Of a DNA stretch of 64,000 bases, positions 46,835 through 59,560 are shown one piece after another. The notes beneath the pieces are model-generated. The model saw only the letters and a list, made by a program, of their open reading frames with translations, did no database searches and was not told the origin of the DNA. This DNA comes from Cotesia glomerata (taxonomy: Eukaryota > Arthropoda > Insecta > Hymenoptera > Braconidae). Where the stretch lies: assembly GCF_020080835.1 (NCBI RefSeq), contig NC_058160.1, positions 8,931,515 through 8,995,514 of the forward strand. The letters run 5' to 3'. The position numbers and the translations under genes are program-made. How positions within the stretch are numbered: position 1 is the first letter of the stretch; each line of letters begins with the position of its first letter.

Positions 46835-47147
46835 AATTGATGTGAGTACTCAAATGAAAGGTCTCGATGAGTGTAATGTCGGGGTGAGCTTATATCTTCA
46901 AAAATGTCAATAGTTCACAAGATACAAGGTCATTTCTTAATTATGTATCTAGAGAAGGAGAATTTTCAAATGCAGCCTAAATACTTATCATCATAAATTA
47001 ATTATCGGTGAGAATGATATGAAATCTTGAAAAGGCACAAATTTAAGTCAAGACCTTTGCAATGACACTAAATTTTACTAAAAAAACTGATTTTATCATA
47101 TGACTATCCTGTACACAAAATTTTTCTTGTTCTCTTAATAATATAGA
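46550..47147 (-). mobile_element. Helitron copy
   Basis: Reverse orientation: the 3' end reads CTAG|T at 46550, hairpin at 46562-46580, 5' TC at 47146-47147. The central loop has grown into an (AT)n run (46772-46830). A weak, decayed match to the 5' region of the same family follows at about 47540-47670. Confidence 0.85.
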
Positions 47148-49036
47148 TTACAATTATTTAATGATGAACAAATGCGTCGAAAAAAATTTATAAAATCAAA
47201 AAATTATTAAAAACTGCTCCGAAAATTTAACATAAAAAATTTACTATCATTAAAAAATATATAAACTAAATTTTTATCAAAATTTTGATGATACCAAATT
47301 AAACTATAAAAATGCCTTTAAAATTAAAAATATTTAAATCATAAATATCGCTGAAAAAATATCAAAACCAATTTACGATAAAAAAATTTTTCTTAGGCTC
47401 TTAATTATATAAATTACTTTTTCACACACAACCACATTCACATATACAAAAAAAAAATAAATAAACAAATTTTTTTATCGCGAAATTCTAATCTATTTAT
47501 AATTACTTTGAAAATTTATTATAATAAATTAATTATTTTATAAAAGCATATGAAACATTGAAAATACACAAATTCATATCAAGACCTTCTCTATGATCCT
47601 AAATAAAATTAAAAAAATTTTTTTCATAATATAAATACACCACAGACAAATTTTTCCTCATTAATAATTAAGAAAAAAGAAATCACAAGACAAGGAAAAA
47701 TAAAAATGAAATTTCAAATTTATCATATCCTTTATTTAAATAATCCTGAGCTGCAAAACGTTGAAAACACTCAAGATTACAACTCTTGATATTCAATCCG
47801 ATTAAATAATTTATTTTACCATATATATATATATATATAATAATATATAGACATACACATACATATATAAACCAGATTACCAATTATTAATATAATAGTT
47901 CTCCCATATTAATAATCAATACCGGGAATATACATATGTGTACATATATACACATATTTGATAGCTACAGCCCCACTAGTGTCAATCGAGCGATCTCAGT
48001 CACATAATAATTAATTATTTTATTTGAAGCTGACTCGACGCTTATGTTCCGATCAGATCGTCAACGACCAATTGCACTCGTTTATTAACTTGATTTTATT
48101 TAAATAATCGTATTTAAAGGGCTCTTTACAGCCAACTCATTTATCGTTCATATTTATATATATTATCAATTATAATTATATAGTTATAATAATAATAATA
48201 ATAATAATAATATAATATAATATAGAATAATCAATCAATTAATTTTTTAATTAATTAATTAATAATTATAATAGTAATAACGATAAAATACTAATAATTT
48301 ACATTTACACAAGACTCTCGTATTTTATTCCCTCGATCTTTTTCTTTTTTTTAATATTCAGTCGTTACTATATTTATTTAAGTTGATAAAAACAATTAAA
48401 TCTCAGTAATAAATTTGTTTGTATGTAAAAAAAAGAAACAGATAAAGAAGACTCGAAACAAGTACAAAAACAATTAAATATACAAGACATTAAATATACA
48501 ATGTACAGAATTATAAAGCAAAAAATATTTAATTCCGTTTATTTAGAATTTTCGTAATTAAATTTTTTTTTGCCCTCTTGGTCTTACACATTATATTAAA
48601 TCACGATGACAGTGTGTTATACTTAGTATAATTAATTAATTAAATAATAAATAATGATATTAATAGTAATAATAAATTTACTGCGACCTTTAACACGCGT
48701 TTATTAATGATCATTTTTTTAAATGTCTTTATTAGTGAAATAAAAACTAAAATATTTTATGGGACTCTTATCGTGGGCCCCTTTGATTCCTCACGACTTT
48801 CTAGCTCTTTTTATTTTAAATTAAATAATTATTTGATGGTTTTTTATTTTTGCTTTTTGTGTATTTTTATTTTTTTTACGTCAGTAGATGCGACGATAAC
48901 GATGACGATTACGATTACGACTAAGGCGGTGGCGAGGTCGTTGGAGGCGTCTCAGACGGTAACGAGCTAGTCGACGACGACGGATACTGGAGTTTAATCG
49001 GTACGCAAGCAAACTCACGTGGCTTGCTCGGAGCCT
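47148..49036. other. Region between PTER and CDC27
   Basis: AT-rich with small microsatellites (47820-47860, 48186-48230). The right end should contain the CDC27 3' UTR; candidate poly(A) signals on the minus strand (TTTATT on plus) occur near 48700. No other gene is recognised; the 87-codon plus frame at 48707-48970 is probably chance. Confidence 0.45.
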
Positions 49037-52000
49037 TCATAAGCTGTCATCGCTGTCATCTTGATTTGTTACTACGCTTATTGTACTTGCCAGACCGCTG
49101 ACCTCGGCCGTTAGTTCACCACCTCCTTCTGTTTCATGTTGGGTTATATTTTGACCCTGTTGCTCGTTTCCTGAAAAATTTAATAATCAAAATTTATTTA
49201 GTGTTTTTTATTTAAAAAAAAAAAGTTTTTTATTTTATCACAGAAATAAATAAAAAAATTAGTTACCAGAATTAGCAACTGGCGTTTCTTCATCACCTTG
49301 TCCAGGACTTAAAATAGCTTCTTTAATTTGACTGTTAACGCCTTTGGGGTCTAAATCCGTAGCCCAACTGAAGTACATCAGCGCCAAATGAGTATTGCCA
49401 AGTTTTTTATGAACCTACAATAAAAAAAAAATAATTTAACTAAAACTGGGCCCATAACCTTAAGGTAGACCTAACTTTACGGTAATCTAAAGATAAAAAG
49501 TTAAATACTTAATATATTGTTCATCGATATTAAATAAGTACACAGAAAAAAAAAAATTACTTGAATTAAATAAATAATTTTGAAGAATTTTAATGATATT
49601 TAAGTTAGCCTTCAACAATTTTTGTATTTTTTCAATAGTTGAATAGTTAAATAGTTAAATAAAAAAAATAGCAACATTTCAGTCACTACGTGACTGCCGT
49701 GACTTGTTAACTATACAAAATAAAAATTTTGCTATATTAAATAATGACTTTTGATAAATTGCATTGTACTTTCTTAAATATTGACGTTTTTAAAGATATA
49801 AGCTCATCCTGATGTTACACTCATCAAGAGCTTTCATTTGAGTACCCACATGCATTTTGATATATTTTTCATACATACATATATATAATATACATAAATA
49901 TGTAAAATATATGAAAAATTGATGTGGATACTCAAATGAAAGGTCTCGATGAGTGTAACCTCGGGATGAGCTTATATCTTTAAAAATATCAATAGTTCAC
50001 AAGATACAAGGTCATTTCTTAATTATTGATATTTTTAAGGATATAAGCTCATCCTGATGTTACACTCATCAAGAGTTTTCATTTGAGTACCCACATGCAT
50101 TTTGATATATTTTTCATATATTCATATATATAAATATATAAAATATATGAAAAATTGATGTGGGTAATCAAATGAAAGATCTCGATGAGTGTATTGTCGG
50201 GGTGAGCTTATATCTTTAAAAATATCAATAGTTCACAAGATACAAGATCATTTCTTAATTATATATCTAGAGATGGAGCATTTTCGAATGCAGTCTAAAT
50301 ACTCATCATAATAAATTGACTATCGGTGAGAATGATATGAAACCTTGAAAAGGCACAAATTCAAATCAAGACCTTTGCAATGACACTGAATTTCACTAAA
50401 AAAAACCGATTTTATCATATGACTATTCTGGACACAAAATTTTTCTTATTCTCTTAATATAGATTATAAAAATTTTTAGATTCCAAGTAATTTAATGTTC
50501 ATAGAATTTTATCTTGTTTATTTGAGTAGAAAATTTTTTAAACTAAGAAACTTTTTTCTTAAATTAATTAAGTAAATTTTATTTAGCTTAAGAATTTTTT
50601 GTCTTGATTAAAAACAATAAAATTCTTTAAAATTATTTTCTTGTTTCAAAATTTTTTCTCTTGATCCAAATTAATTTTTTTTTTTTTTTTCAGTATAAAA
50701 AATAATTATTTTTAAACCCGATCAAGAATTCAAATTTCTTATTTCTACTAATAAAAAAAAAATTTTTTTTAAATCTAACCAAGAGTTTAAATTATTAATT
50801 TCTACAAATTAACAAAAATAAAAAAAAAACTCACCTTTCCTATCGAATAATAGACTAGAGATTCTTTGGGTGCGATATTTTTAAGTTCTTCAAACTCTCT
50901 AAGCGCCTCATTATACCGTCCAATGGAGAAATTAATACTAGCTCTATGAAACTTGCACAAAGTATTATCCGGAGCGTTAGTAATCGCAACATTGAGAGTC
51001 CTGAGTGCAAGATCGGTCTTCTTCAATGCATGTTGAACGACTCCAATGTGGCACATGATAGCCGAGTGATACGGATTGATCTGCAGCGCCCTTTTGAAGT
51101 GAACTTCAGCCAAGCTATACTGTTCCTGCTTAGAATAGATAGTTCCCAATCCAAACCAAGCATTGTAGTGCCTGGGATCCAGCCTGATCGCGTTCCTAAA
51201 CGCATGAACAGCCTTCTCCAGTTCCTCAGTCAACACATATTCGTGTCCTAGCAGCGTGTAGGCGTAGGGGAAATTAGGATCGACCTGGATCGCGCGCTGG
51301 AAGAACTTTATCGCGGTTTCGTGCTCGGTCTGTGCAGAAAAAAGATTACCAGTCGCGCACCAGGCCGCAGGAGAGCTGCGATCTTCAGCGACCAGCTCCT
51401 GGGCTAAAGTGGATAGCTGGACTTCGGAGTGCAAGTGCCACAAGACAGTGCTGTAGATCTCCATCAGGTCCATCCTCTGTGGCTCCAACTGTCTGACTTC
51501 CGCGAAGTAATTCGCGGCTTTTTTGTAATCATTCATCTCGAAGTGAGCTCGAGCCAGCATTGACAAGACCCAGCCAGTATTGTAATGATGCTTTGGGAGC
51601 ACGCTTAAAATTTCCACGGCTTGGGAGCAGTTGAACTGACTCAAGTGCTGATAAGCCAGCCCCAGTTCTCTCAACAGCGACATCAGACCTTCTGCACACT
51701 GTTTTTGAACCAAAACCGCGCACTGCTGCTGAGTAGCACAATTGCTGTTGCTGTTATTATTATTACTGTTATTATTACTACTGTTATTATTGTTGTTATT
51801 GGTATTACTATTTTGATTCAACGCATTTGTCGTAGCGACCATTTTTTCAGAAGTTATTGTCTCACTTTTCTCCTTATCGCTTCTGTTGCGCTCGTTCAGC
51901 TCGTTGAATGTCGCTTTGTTAAGGTTAGTCTTCGACAGACGAGCTTTAGTCTTCCGAGACGGGGACTTTGGTGTCGTGAACTTGTTCCTGTTTGGAGATT

Positions 52001-55000
52001 TGTTGTTCTCTTTCACGGAGTAACTGTGACTAAACAGTCTAGAAGAGCGTCGCACGTTTGGACCCTGGAGAGTTGGCGTTGCTGGTGTTGGGGTTGTTGG
52101 TGTTACTGTTACGATGTTCGCCGTGTTGCTCGTGTTTCCTGACTGGGAAAATACAGGCTTGCCTTGCTGCAGTGGAGTCTCTTTTCTTGACATAAATTGC
52201 TAAAAAAATATTTATTAGATTAAATGATAAATATATTTTTTTTTTGGTAAATTTGGGGGAAATTATTCAGTTTTTAAGTTAAGTTTTAAAAAGGGACTGT
52301 TGAGAATTTAGGGCAAAATGATTTTGAGCTGGAGATAAATTTTAATAAATTAAAAAGTTTGCAAGGTAGTGGAAAAATTTAAAAGTATTCTGTTACATAA
52401 TTGAAGATTTATTAATATTTATTATTGACTAGGTCACCGAGTTATAAAGAAATTTTAAAGTAAACTTTTTTTTTGTTCTGAAGAATAATAATTCAAGCGC
52501 AAGTTATTTTGTGAGAATTTTAATAAAAAATTAACTTTCTTCGGCAACCAACCGTTGGATTCTCACTGAAAGGAGTTTAAGTTACTCGGTGAATAATTGA
52601 AAGCTGAAGCTTTGTAATTAGTCTTCAACTTTTTTATCTATATGAAAAATTTTTATAAGTACAAAATATACTAATGAAAAAATTTAACTTTAAAAAAAAA
52701 ATTTGGGCCAAAAAATTTATTTTAAGAATTTCAATCAAGAAAAAATTTTAGAACTAAAAAATTATTTTAATTTATTTAATTTTTAATTTTAATTTGACTT
52801 TAATTTTTTTGGTATTTACAAGTGGGGTCCACCCTATTTTTAGCCATACATAGGTGAAAAATTAACATTTTCAATTTTTTTTTTATTTTGCTTGTTTTTA
52901 TGACGCATTTATGATAAAAAATGTCACGAAAGAAAAAAATACAGATTTCGATAGCTTTTTTGCCTTCAAAAATTGGAAAAAAATTTTGGCTCTCATGTTT
53001 TTGGATAAAATTTCTAGTTTATCTTTTTTTGATGTTTTTGATATATTTTTTTTTTGAAAAGTACATAATAAACGAACATATATTTTTTTGAAAATTTATA
53101 AAACTTGTTAAAATTGTGATAATCAACTTTTTTTTTTAAATTGTTCATTTTTTCATGTATTTTTCAAAAAAAAAATATATCAATAAAATCAAATAAAAAT
53201 TTCGTTCAAAAAAATGAAAATTAAAATGATTGACCCCACTTGTAAATATTTGCCAAAATATATGATAATTGATAGAAAAAAAATAAATACTTACACCTAC
53301 ATGGGCACGAAGACTACTGACACGTTTAGCTAAACTTTTCTGATCATTAGACTCAGTTAAGGTAACTAACGAAGGTAGTACTGTTGGTTCTGGCGTATTA
53401 TTGTCCAGCGGAAGAATTCCAAAACTCGGAGTGAGAGGACTCATCGAATTACTAAACATACTACGATATCGCTGAGGTTTGCTGCGGGGTGATATCGTCG
53501 AAAGGTTTGTGTAAAAAATAGCCTGTGGTTGGGGACTTTCTTCTATTGAGGGGTGCAATCTCGCACCCTGATTATTTCCATTGACAATCACAGCCTGCGT
53601 TGGAGTTCTGGATGAAACAAACCTTGTTAATTACCACTTAAATTTCCACTAATTAAATGGTATCAGGTCTCTTGATACCACGACAAAATATCCCCGAATA
53701 AAATATCACTACGACAAAATATTTAAATATATATAAATATTAATCTTTTTACACAGAAAAAAAAATTTAATTGAATCAAGTAAATAATTCTGAAGAATTT
53801 TATCTTCTTGATTTGAGTAGAAAAATTCTTAAACTAAGAAATTTTTCTTGCTTCTAAAGTAAATTTTACTTAATTCAAGAATTTTTCATTTTGATTGAAG
53901 AAAATGAAACTCTTAAAAATTATTTTCTTGGTTGAAGAATTTTTCTCTTGATTCAAGTTAATTTTTTTTTCAGTGTAAGATAATGATTTTAAAACTTCAA
54001 TGTTTGTTAATCCGTTGTCACGCTTAAATAATCGCTAACAAAATTCGTAAAAAAAGACACAGCACGATAACAAGCGTGTTGGTCTACTGTCGAATAAATA
54101 CACAGAAAATCCATGATAAAAGGGCAAAATTTGATATTTTTTTTCAAATTTGAACAGTTTTTAATTGTTTTATTGAAAAATTTAATTATTTCGACGGTCT
54201 AATTAGCAATTGATCTAACTCCTTATTTTTTAGAGAGTAATTTTTCAACATTTTGATGTAGCAATAGTCCAATTATAAATTATTTGAATGATCCAAACCA
54301 AAATACTATATCTCTATTAGATATTAAATTATTTTTTAAAGTGATATTAAATTTTGAACTAATTGTTTTTTCGTACAAATGGAAGATTCTCTAAAATGGA
54401 GTTAGACAATTTGCTAATTAGAACATCGATTTAAGACATTTTGTCTGGGGATATTTTGTCGAGGTATCAAGAATCATGGAGCCAATTAAATTAGCACTTC
54501 AGAGTTAATTAAAACTTGAGATCAGAAAATTATTTAACTAAAAAAATAAATCGTACATATTGATGTTTGGCGTGGGCGTGTTGGGAAGAATGACATCAGG
54601 CTCGGAAATATAGTTAAGCTGGTTAGTGCCGTGACACATGGCGAAGGTGTCTATTTTTTCCAACTGAAATACTTTGTTGGGGTCAACCTTTTCGCCGACA
54701 TTACAGAGCTCCTCGAACGAGTGCCACAAAAATGGGTTCAACTTTAATGCTAATTTATGCGCTTCGTTGGCTTTTGAAGTTCTTGTCAATTTGTAGTATA
54801 CTTTAGCTATTATTTGGAGTGAAAAGCACGCTTGGTCGCCGAATTGTAAAACTATGTCGTCTAAATTTTTAACTTGCTTGTAGTAACCCCCGACAATAGC
54901 CGCCTCGGCTTCCGCCCATTTCTCTAAATCGTAGCAGCATTTTGCGAGAAGAAAACGACACTGCGGTGTGCTCGGTGATTTTTTTGTCAGCAAGCCGTAC

Positions 55001-56688
55001 GCTTGTCTTACCCTCCCAGCGCGGTAGTAACATGTGGCTAGTAGAAATAGTGTGTCCTCGTTGTCCACTGAAATTAATATTATTGTTATTAACTATTATA
55101 TTTTTTATTATTAAATTATTTTATTAAAAAAATAGCTTAAGGTGATTGAAATTTTATATATTTAAAAAAAAATGATTACCTTCAGCAAAAAGTCTTTCTG
55201 ATAGAAAAATAGCGTCATTGTACGCGTAATGATTGAGACAATGCCATATGGCAGCCTATAAATAAAAAAATTTTTTTATTAATAACCAGTTATTAAAAAT
55301 CAATACAGTGATGTTATTCTTTTTGTTTTTTTTTTTTATAAATTATTCGCTATTCAGGCTGTCAAATAAATACACTATAATTAATATCCGTCCTCAATTC
55401 AATAAAAAAAATTATTCTCTAGTTTTTCAAATTATAAAAGTTCTCGAGGAAATTAAAATCTCAAGTAATTAAATTTTATTACTTGTAATTTAAATTTTAA
55501 TAAAAGAGTTTTTATCGGAAATAAAAACTGATTAAATTTTAAATTTTAATAAATGTTTTTTTAAATACTATAAAAAATATCTGACAATTTTTTTTAAATA
55601 ACTAAAAAAATTCATTCATCATTTTTAAAAGTTTTACTTGTAAAATTATTTTTATAATTTATTTTTAGAAAAAAAAAAATTCTTGTATAATTTTATGAAT
55701 TTTTTTACAAATTCTAATTTCAGTATCATTTAATTTTTGTCTAAATAATAAATAATAATAATAATAATAATAATAAAGTATCTGACAATTATTTTAAACA
55801 TTTACATAATTTTTATTTTGTTATTTTTCTAAAAATTTTTTATGAAACAACATGAAAATTAAGTTAGCCGACATTTAAAAATTTTTAGAATTGTTTTTAT
55901 TGAAAAAATTAATACAAAAAAATAAAAAAAAAATTTTCGTTCATTAAAAACTTGAAAAACTATAAGTGCAATTTTTAAAAAATATTTTTTAATTCTAATT
56001 TTATTAATGAAAAAAAAAGAAAAAATGAAAAATTAAAAACGTCGGCTAACTTTAGGATTATAAACATAACTTTAAAAAAATGACACTGAAAACAGCAGAC
56101 ACTTTTTTTATTCATCTTTAAAAATAATCTATTTTTAAAAAATTTTATTCATTATTTTTTCACAGCTTTTAATTGTGAATTTTTTTAAATAAATTTTTCT
56201 TGCATTAAATTATTTGTTAAAAAAATAATCTCTAAATTTCAATATAATTAAAAAAAAATATATTTTCTATAAATAACTAACAGTGTAGACATTGAATAAA
56301 ATAACTTGGAAATTGGGGTAATTGAAAGTATGTCTCAAAGGAGATTAAAATTGGAATATCGATATGTTGAATTGTCAATAAGTGTAAATGTAGATGCGCA
56401 GACTAGAGACTAGACTACATACGCAATTTCACATCGCATTTGTACATGTACACTCATACGCGAAATATTCACATATACATGCTCAAAGACGTAACACACG
56501 TTGACTGGACGTTTAGAAAAAATAATTCAATGAATAAAATGGAGAAAAAAAAATTAAATTAATTAAGAGCGCTGACAAATAAATATCCTGAGTGGTCTGT
56601 CTGGATTTGCTATTTGCTATTATGAGTTTGCAGATCGATCGCTCAAGTGCATACACTTTCTCACCTGAACTGGCTCCTGTACAATCAT
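49037..56688 (-). CDS. CDC27: CDC27 / APC3, anaphase-promoting complex TPR subunit, complete
   Basis: Scaffold subunit of the APC/C ubiquitin ligase that drives mitotic exit. Exons, minus strand: 56665-56688 (ATG, MIVQEPVQ), 55180-55255, 54557-55067, 53295-53607, 50835-52199, 49267-49414, 49037-49170; total 2571 bases, 856 residues, phases consistent. The N-terminal Apc3 region (residues about 1-170) has AAIWHCLNHYAYNDAIFL and DTLFLLATCYYRAGR. Residues about 170-475 are a Ser/Thr/Pro-rich linker with a polyasparagine tract (about 433-459). From about 477 a TPR superhelix follows: SLLRELGLAYQHL, HYNTGWVLSMLARAHFE, IKFFQRAIQVDPNFPYAYTL, HYNAWFGLGTIYSKQEQYSL, KVHKKLGNTHLALMYFSWAT. The tail is acidic and ends DDSDDSL. 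The donor at the end of the third exon (ATAT|GTACGA) is the weakest call. Introns hold a Helitron and two MITEs. Confidence 0.95.
49669..50463 (-). mobile_element. Helitron copy in a CDC27 intron
   Basis: Reverse orientation: 3' end near 49669 (reads GTTGCTATT, a changed CTAG), hairpin at 49679-49699, 5' TC at 50462-50463. The central palindrome is duplicated in tandem (about 49780-50025 and 50026-50260). The intron is between the TPR exon and the penultimate exon. Confidence 0.82.
52815..53246. mobile_element. TA-flanked MITE in a CDC27 intron
   Basis: A 432-bp element. Left end TTTACAAGTGGGGTC, right end the inverted GACCCCACTTGTAAA, with TA at 52813-52814 and 53247-53248. The AT-rich interior is non-coding; a minus frame that extends the neighbouring exon into it is artefact. 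Confidence 0.75.
55860..56053. mobile_element. Small inverted-repeat element in CDC27 intron 1
   Basis: Bounded by aagttagccgacatttaaaa and the inverted aaacgtcggctaacttt. Same family as 3986-4150. Confidence 0.65.
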
Positions 56689-57145
56689 GCTTGCAGCTTC
56701 TTCACTCGTTATATTTCCAATTTATCAGTACACAGTTCAACGACCGACTCCTTTATTTTAATATTATAATAGGCTAGTTGTTCTTGCTAAACTATGATCC
56801 GGGTGAGTTACTGCGAATTCGATTAAGATAAGAAAAATGATAAGACGAGTGACAAGGTTTAAACGATTCATTGGAAATATTCAACATTTACACGAGAATC
56901 CATCTTTACTCTGCTTATTTCAAGTCAACAACTGACTGATATTTCTCAGTACTTGCAATCCTTCCGATATTTATTCTCTAGTTTGCGGTTAGGGACTTTT
57001 TTTTTTCAACGTCACTAGCATGGGTTTTCGCTCTGCTTTTTTAAACTTCTGACAGGTAGCGCGCTCTCTATTTACAGTCGGTAAGAAGAAATTTCATTGG
57101 TAAGAAAAAATACCACTTACCACAATAATTATAATAATAATAATC
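56689..57145. promoter_or_regulatory. CDC27 5' flank
   Basis: Sequence just upstream of the CDC27 start codon. It should contain the 5' UTR and core promoter, but no TATA box or initiator is convincing. A 61-codon plus frame here overlaps the first exon and is chance. Confidence 0.4.
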
Positions 57146-57650
57146 CGAACAAAAACAGTTTCACTGTAAAAAAATCGCGCCAAATCCACGTTCATAAGAC
57201 TATTAAGAAAAAAAATTTGTTTTTTTCTTTACAAAAATATATAAAATAAAAAAATTAAAAAATCCAAGTAACCGATATGATTACTTATGATTTTCGGAAA
57301 TTAAAAAAAATTTTGTTATAAATTTAAAAATTAAGAAAAAAATTTTGGAACGTATTTAGTGTGCGCGGTTGCAAAATATTTTACTTTTAATGAAATTCGT
57401 AAAATCTATTTACTAGGACTTTAAAAAAATTGAAATACACAATGACGCACACCAAGTACGTTCCAAAATTTTTCTTAATTTTTAAATTTATAACAAAATT
57501 TTTTAATTTCCGAAAATCATAAGTAATCATATCGGTTACTTGGATTTTTTAATTTTTATTTATATATTTTGTAAAGAAAAAACAAATTTTTCTTAATAGT
57601 TTTATGAACGTGGATTTGGCGCGATTTTTACAGTGAAACTGTTTTGTTCG
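57146..57650. mobile_element. Long-arm foldback element upstream of CDC27
   Basis: Two inverted arms of about 215 bases (57146-57362 and 57430-57650) are almost identical and separated by about 65 bases. Outer ends CGAACAAAAACAGTTTCACT and the inverted gtgaaactgttttgttcg. Inner landmarks are tcgcgccaaatccacgttca and ggaacgtatttagtgtgcgc. The target duplication is not clear. The closeness of the arms suggests recent insertion. Confidence 0.8.
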
Positions 57651-58537
57651 AATTTTAGTATTTTGTAATTATAATGAAAATTTACAATTGATAACAACTT
57701 AAATCTCGTGTTGACTGCATTTTTTACTGCAAACTATCCCCTTGAAGCTACAGTTTATGTAGATGTAATTCTAGTGCACTTTGGCGGCCGTAAATGTAAG
57801 CTGTGAATTACTTTTTTTAACTGTAGTTGCGTATCTATAGGAGGATTACTATGCATTCTCGAATTATTTAGTCTGTGGCAGATCACTTTGCCCATCGAAA
57901 AAAAGTCAGGATCGAAATTTTTGCGTTGCTATAGTTTGTGCTGATTAAATTTAATAATTTCAAGTAGATTAATTGTTATAAGTTAATATAATTAATTAAT
58001 AACAGTCAAATAAAGTATGAATTACTGTTATAATATACAATTTAGGAAAAAAAAGTACCGTAGAATTAAATAAAATTTTGCAACCTCAAAATACCGTTCT
58101 GCTTACAGTAAACACAGTCAGTAGTCTGGCGCTCCGTTTACAGCAGATTTGAACGGAACTTGGCGCCAGATTCTACCGAATCTGTGGATCATCACAAAAT
58201 GACATTTTGTTGTTTTAGGTGCTGCAGAAGAAATTTGACGGTTCTTTAGTTTGTGAAAAAATGTACAAATTAAAATGACTTTTAATGATTTTCAGGAATT
58301 TTATTCTTAAATCCTCGCGGTTTTTGAAATACCGTAAATTTTCGGTACTAATGCGTTTCCCTAGCGGTTTCGGTGCCACCGATAAAACTCTGTAGAAACT
58401 CGTCCGAAACTCAGCGTAACGACGGAGTATAGTCAGCGCATATGGGGAGTAAACTCGGAGTATTGTGTGCAGTTGTGACACATAAAGACGATAGTGGTTA
58501 ATAGGTGTTTAATTAAGATCGTTACGGAGTTTGGTTG
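57651..58537. other. Intergenic, nothing recognised
   Basis: Moderately complex sequence with no conserved frame. The 88-codon minus frame at 58215-58481 matches nothing I know. Confidence 0.45.
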
Positions 58538-58666
58538 CCCTGTTTCAAATTTCCAATAGGATCCCGTCAAAAGCGACAAAAGCCACTTAGAAACCCATAC
58601 ATTTTATTGGTTTCTAAGTGGCTTTTGTCGCTTTTGATGGGATCTTATTGGAGATTTTCAACAGGG
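58538..58666. mobile_element. Foldback MITE, copy 1
   Basis: A 129-bp near-perfect palindrome: CCCTGTTTCAAATTTCCAAT ... inverted partner ending aacaggg. The arms share ggatcccgtcaaaagcgaca and aaagccacttagaaacc. Copy 2 is at 59936-60044. Confidence 0.8.
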
Positions 58667-58669
58667 TGG

Positions 58670-58815
58670 AATTTTGCTGGTATTCTCATGAAGTTTTCCC
58701 CGAGTTTTATCAGTGTTTTTACGGGTTTTCTGTCGAGTTTAGTCAGCGTCTTTACCGAGCTATTGTGGAGCTTTTCCAAGAGTATTTTGCGAGTTTCATC
58801 GGAGTTTTTGATGGA
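58670..58815 (-). repeat. Minisatellite, ACTCGACAAAAACTCC-type (inverted copy)
   Basis: Read on the minus strand it is made of loose units such as aaactcggggaaaact and aaactcgacagaaaa. It is the inverted counterpart of the tract at 59300-59560. The plus-strand reading frames over it come from this periodicity. Confidence 0.6.
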
Positions 58816-58845
58816 TAATGAATGAAAAACCGAAAAAAATAATTC

Positions 58846-58925
58846 GTACAGACCGGGACTCGAACCCGGACTATTAGATTTCTAGCCAAGGGCTCAATCG
58901 GTCAAGCTATCTTAGACATTATCAG
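58846..58925 (-). repeat. tRNA-like sequence (SINE head)
   Basis: On the minus strand it has a perfect T-arm, ccgggttcgagtcccgg, and an A-box-like tagcttgaccgattgagc, but the anticodon stem does not pair. A related T-arm is at 60855-60875. More likely a SINE remnant than a tRNA gene. Confidence 0.5.
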
Positions 58926-59299
58926 TATTAACTATTTAGTCACATAATAAGACCCACCAAATAATAAACAACACTGTCTATCTTACGGAAACCGAAAAAG
59001 TTTTGAATCGCTTTATGTATTGATAAAATTCTAATTTTAGTTATGATAATATTGATTCAGTGTAACAACTGTAAACTTTTGACAATTTCATTATGTTGTC
59101 ATTTTTTTTATATATCATATATTTTACTTATAAACTTCATAATATATTTATTAAATAACATATTCTATGTAGATAAATATATTTCAACTTGTAAATAAAT
59201 AAATTAATTAATAAAAAGTACACCGTAATTGAAAAATGATTTATTTATAGTCATCTTTGTGAAATTAAAATTAATTTTCATGCCGTGAAGTATTATTAA

Positions 59300-59560
59300 T
59301 TGCGAGTAAACTCCACAATAACACTACCAAAACTCCGAAAAAACACCAGCGAAACTCTTATAAAGCTCCGCAAAACATTGAAAAAAACTCGACAAAAACT
59401 CCCTAGCAACTCCGAAAATACTCAACAAAAACTCGACGAAAACTCCAAAAAAAACTCCACTGTAACTCCGAAAATATTCGACAAAAACGCGAGGAAAACT
59501 CCATAGCGACTCCGAAAAAACTCGTCAAAAACTTCTCGAAAACTCCAATAATACACTTTT
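59300..59560 (+). repeat. Minisatellite, ACTCGACAAAAACTCC-type
   Basis: About 15-18 diverged units built from aactccgaaaa and actcgacaaaaactcc. It directly abuts the 5' end of the truncated LINE at 59561. The short frames on both strands have no independent meaning. Confidence 0.7.

Noticed and set aside
51621..52142. 173-codon plus-strand frame
   Set aside because: It is antisense to the large CDC27 exon, and its hydrophobic repeat comes from the complementary strand of the polyasparagine tract.
58846..58925. A functional tRNA gene
   Set aside because: The T-arm is good but the anticodon stem does not pair and no terminator-like T run follows in the right place; a SINE origin is more likely.
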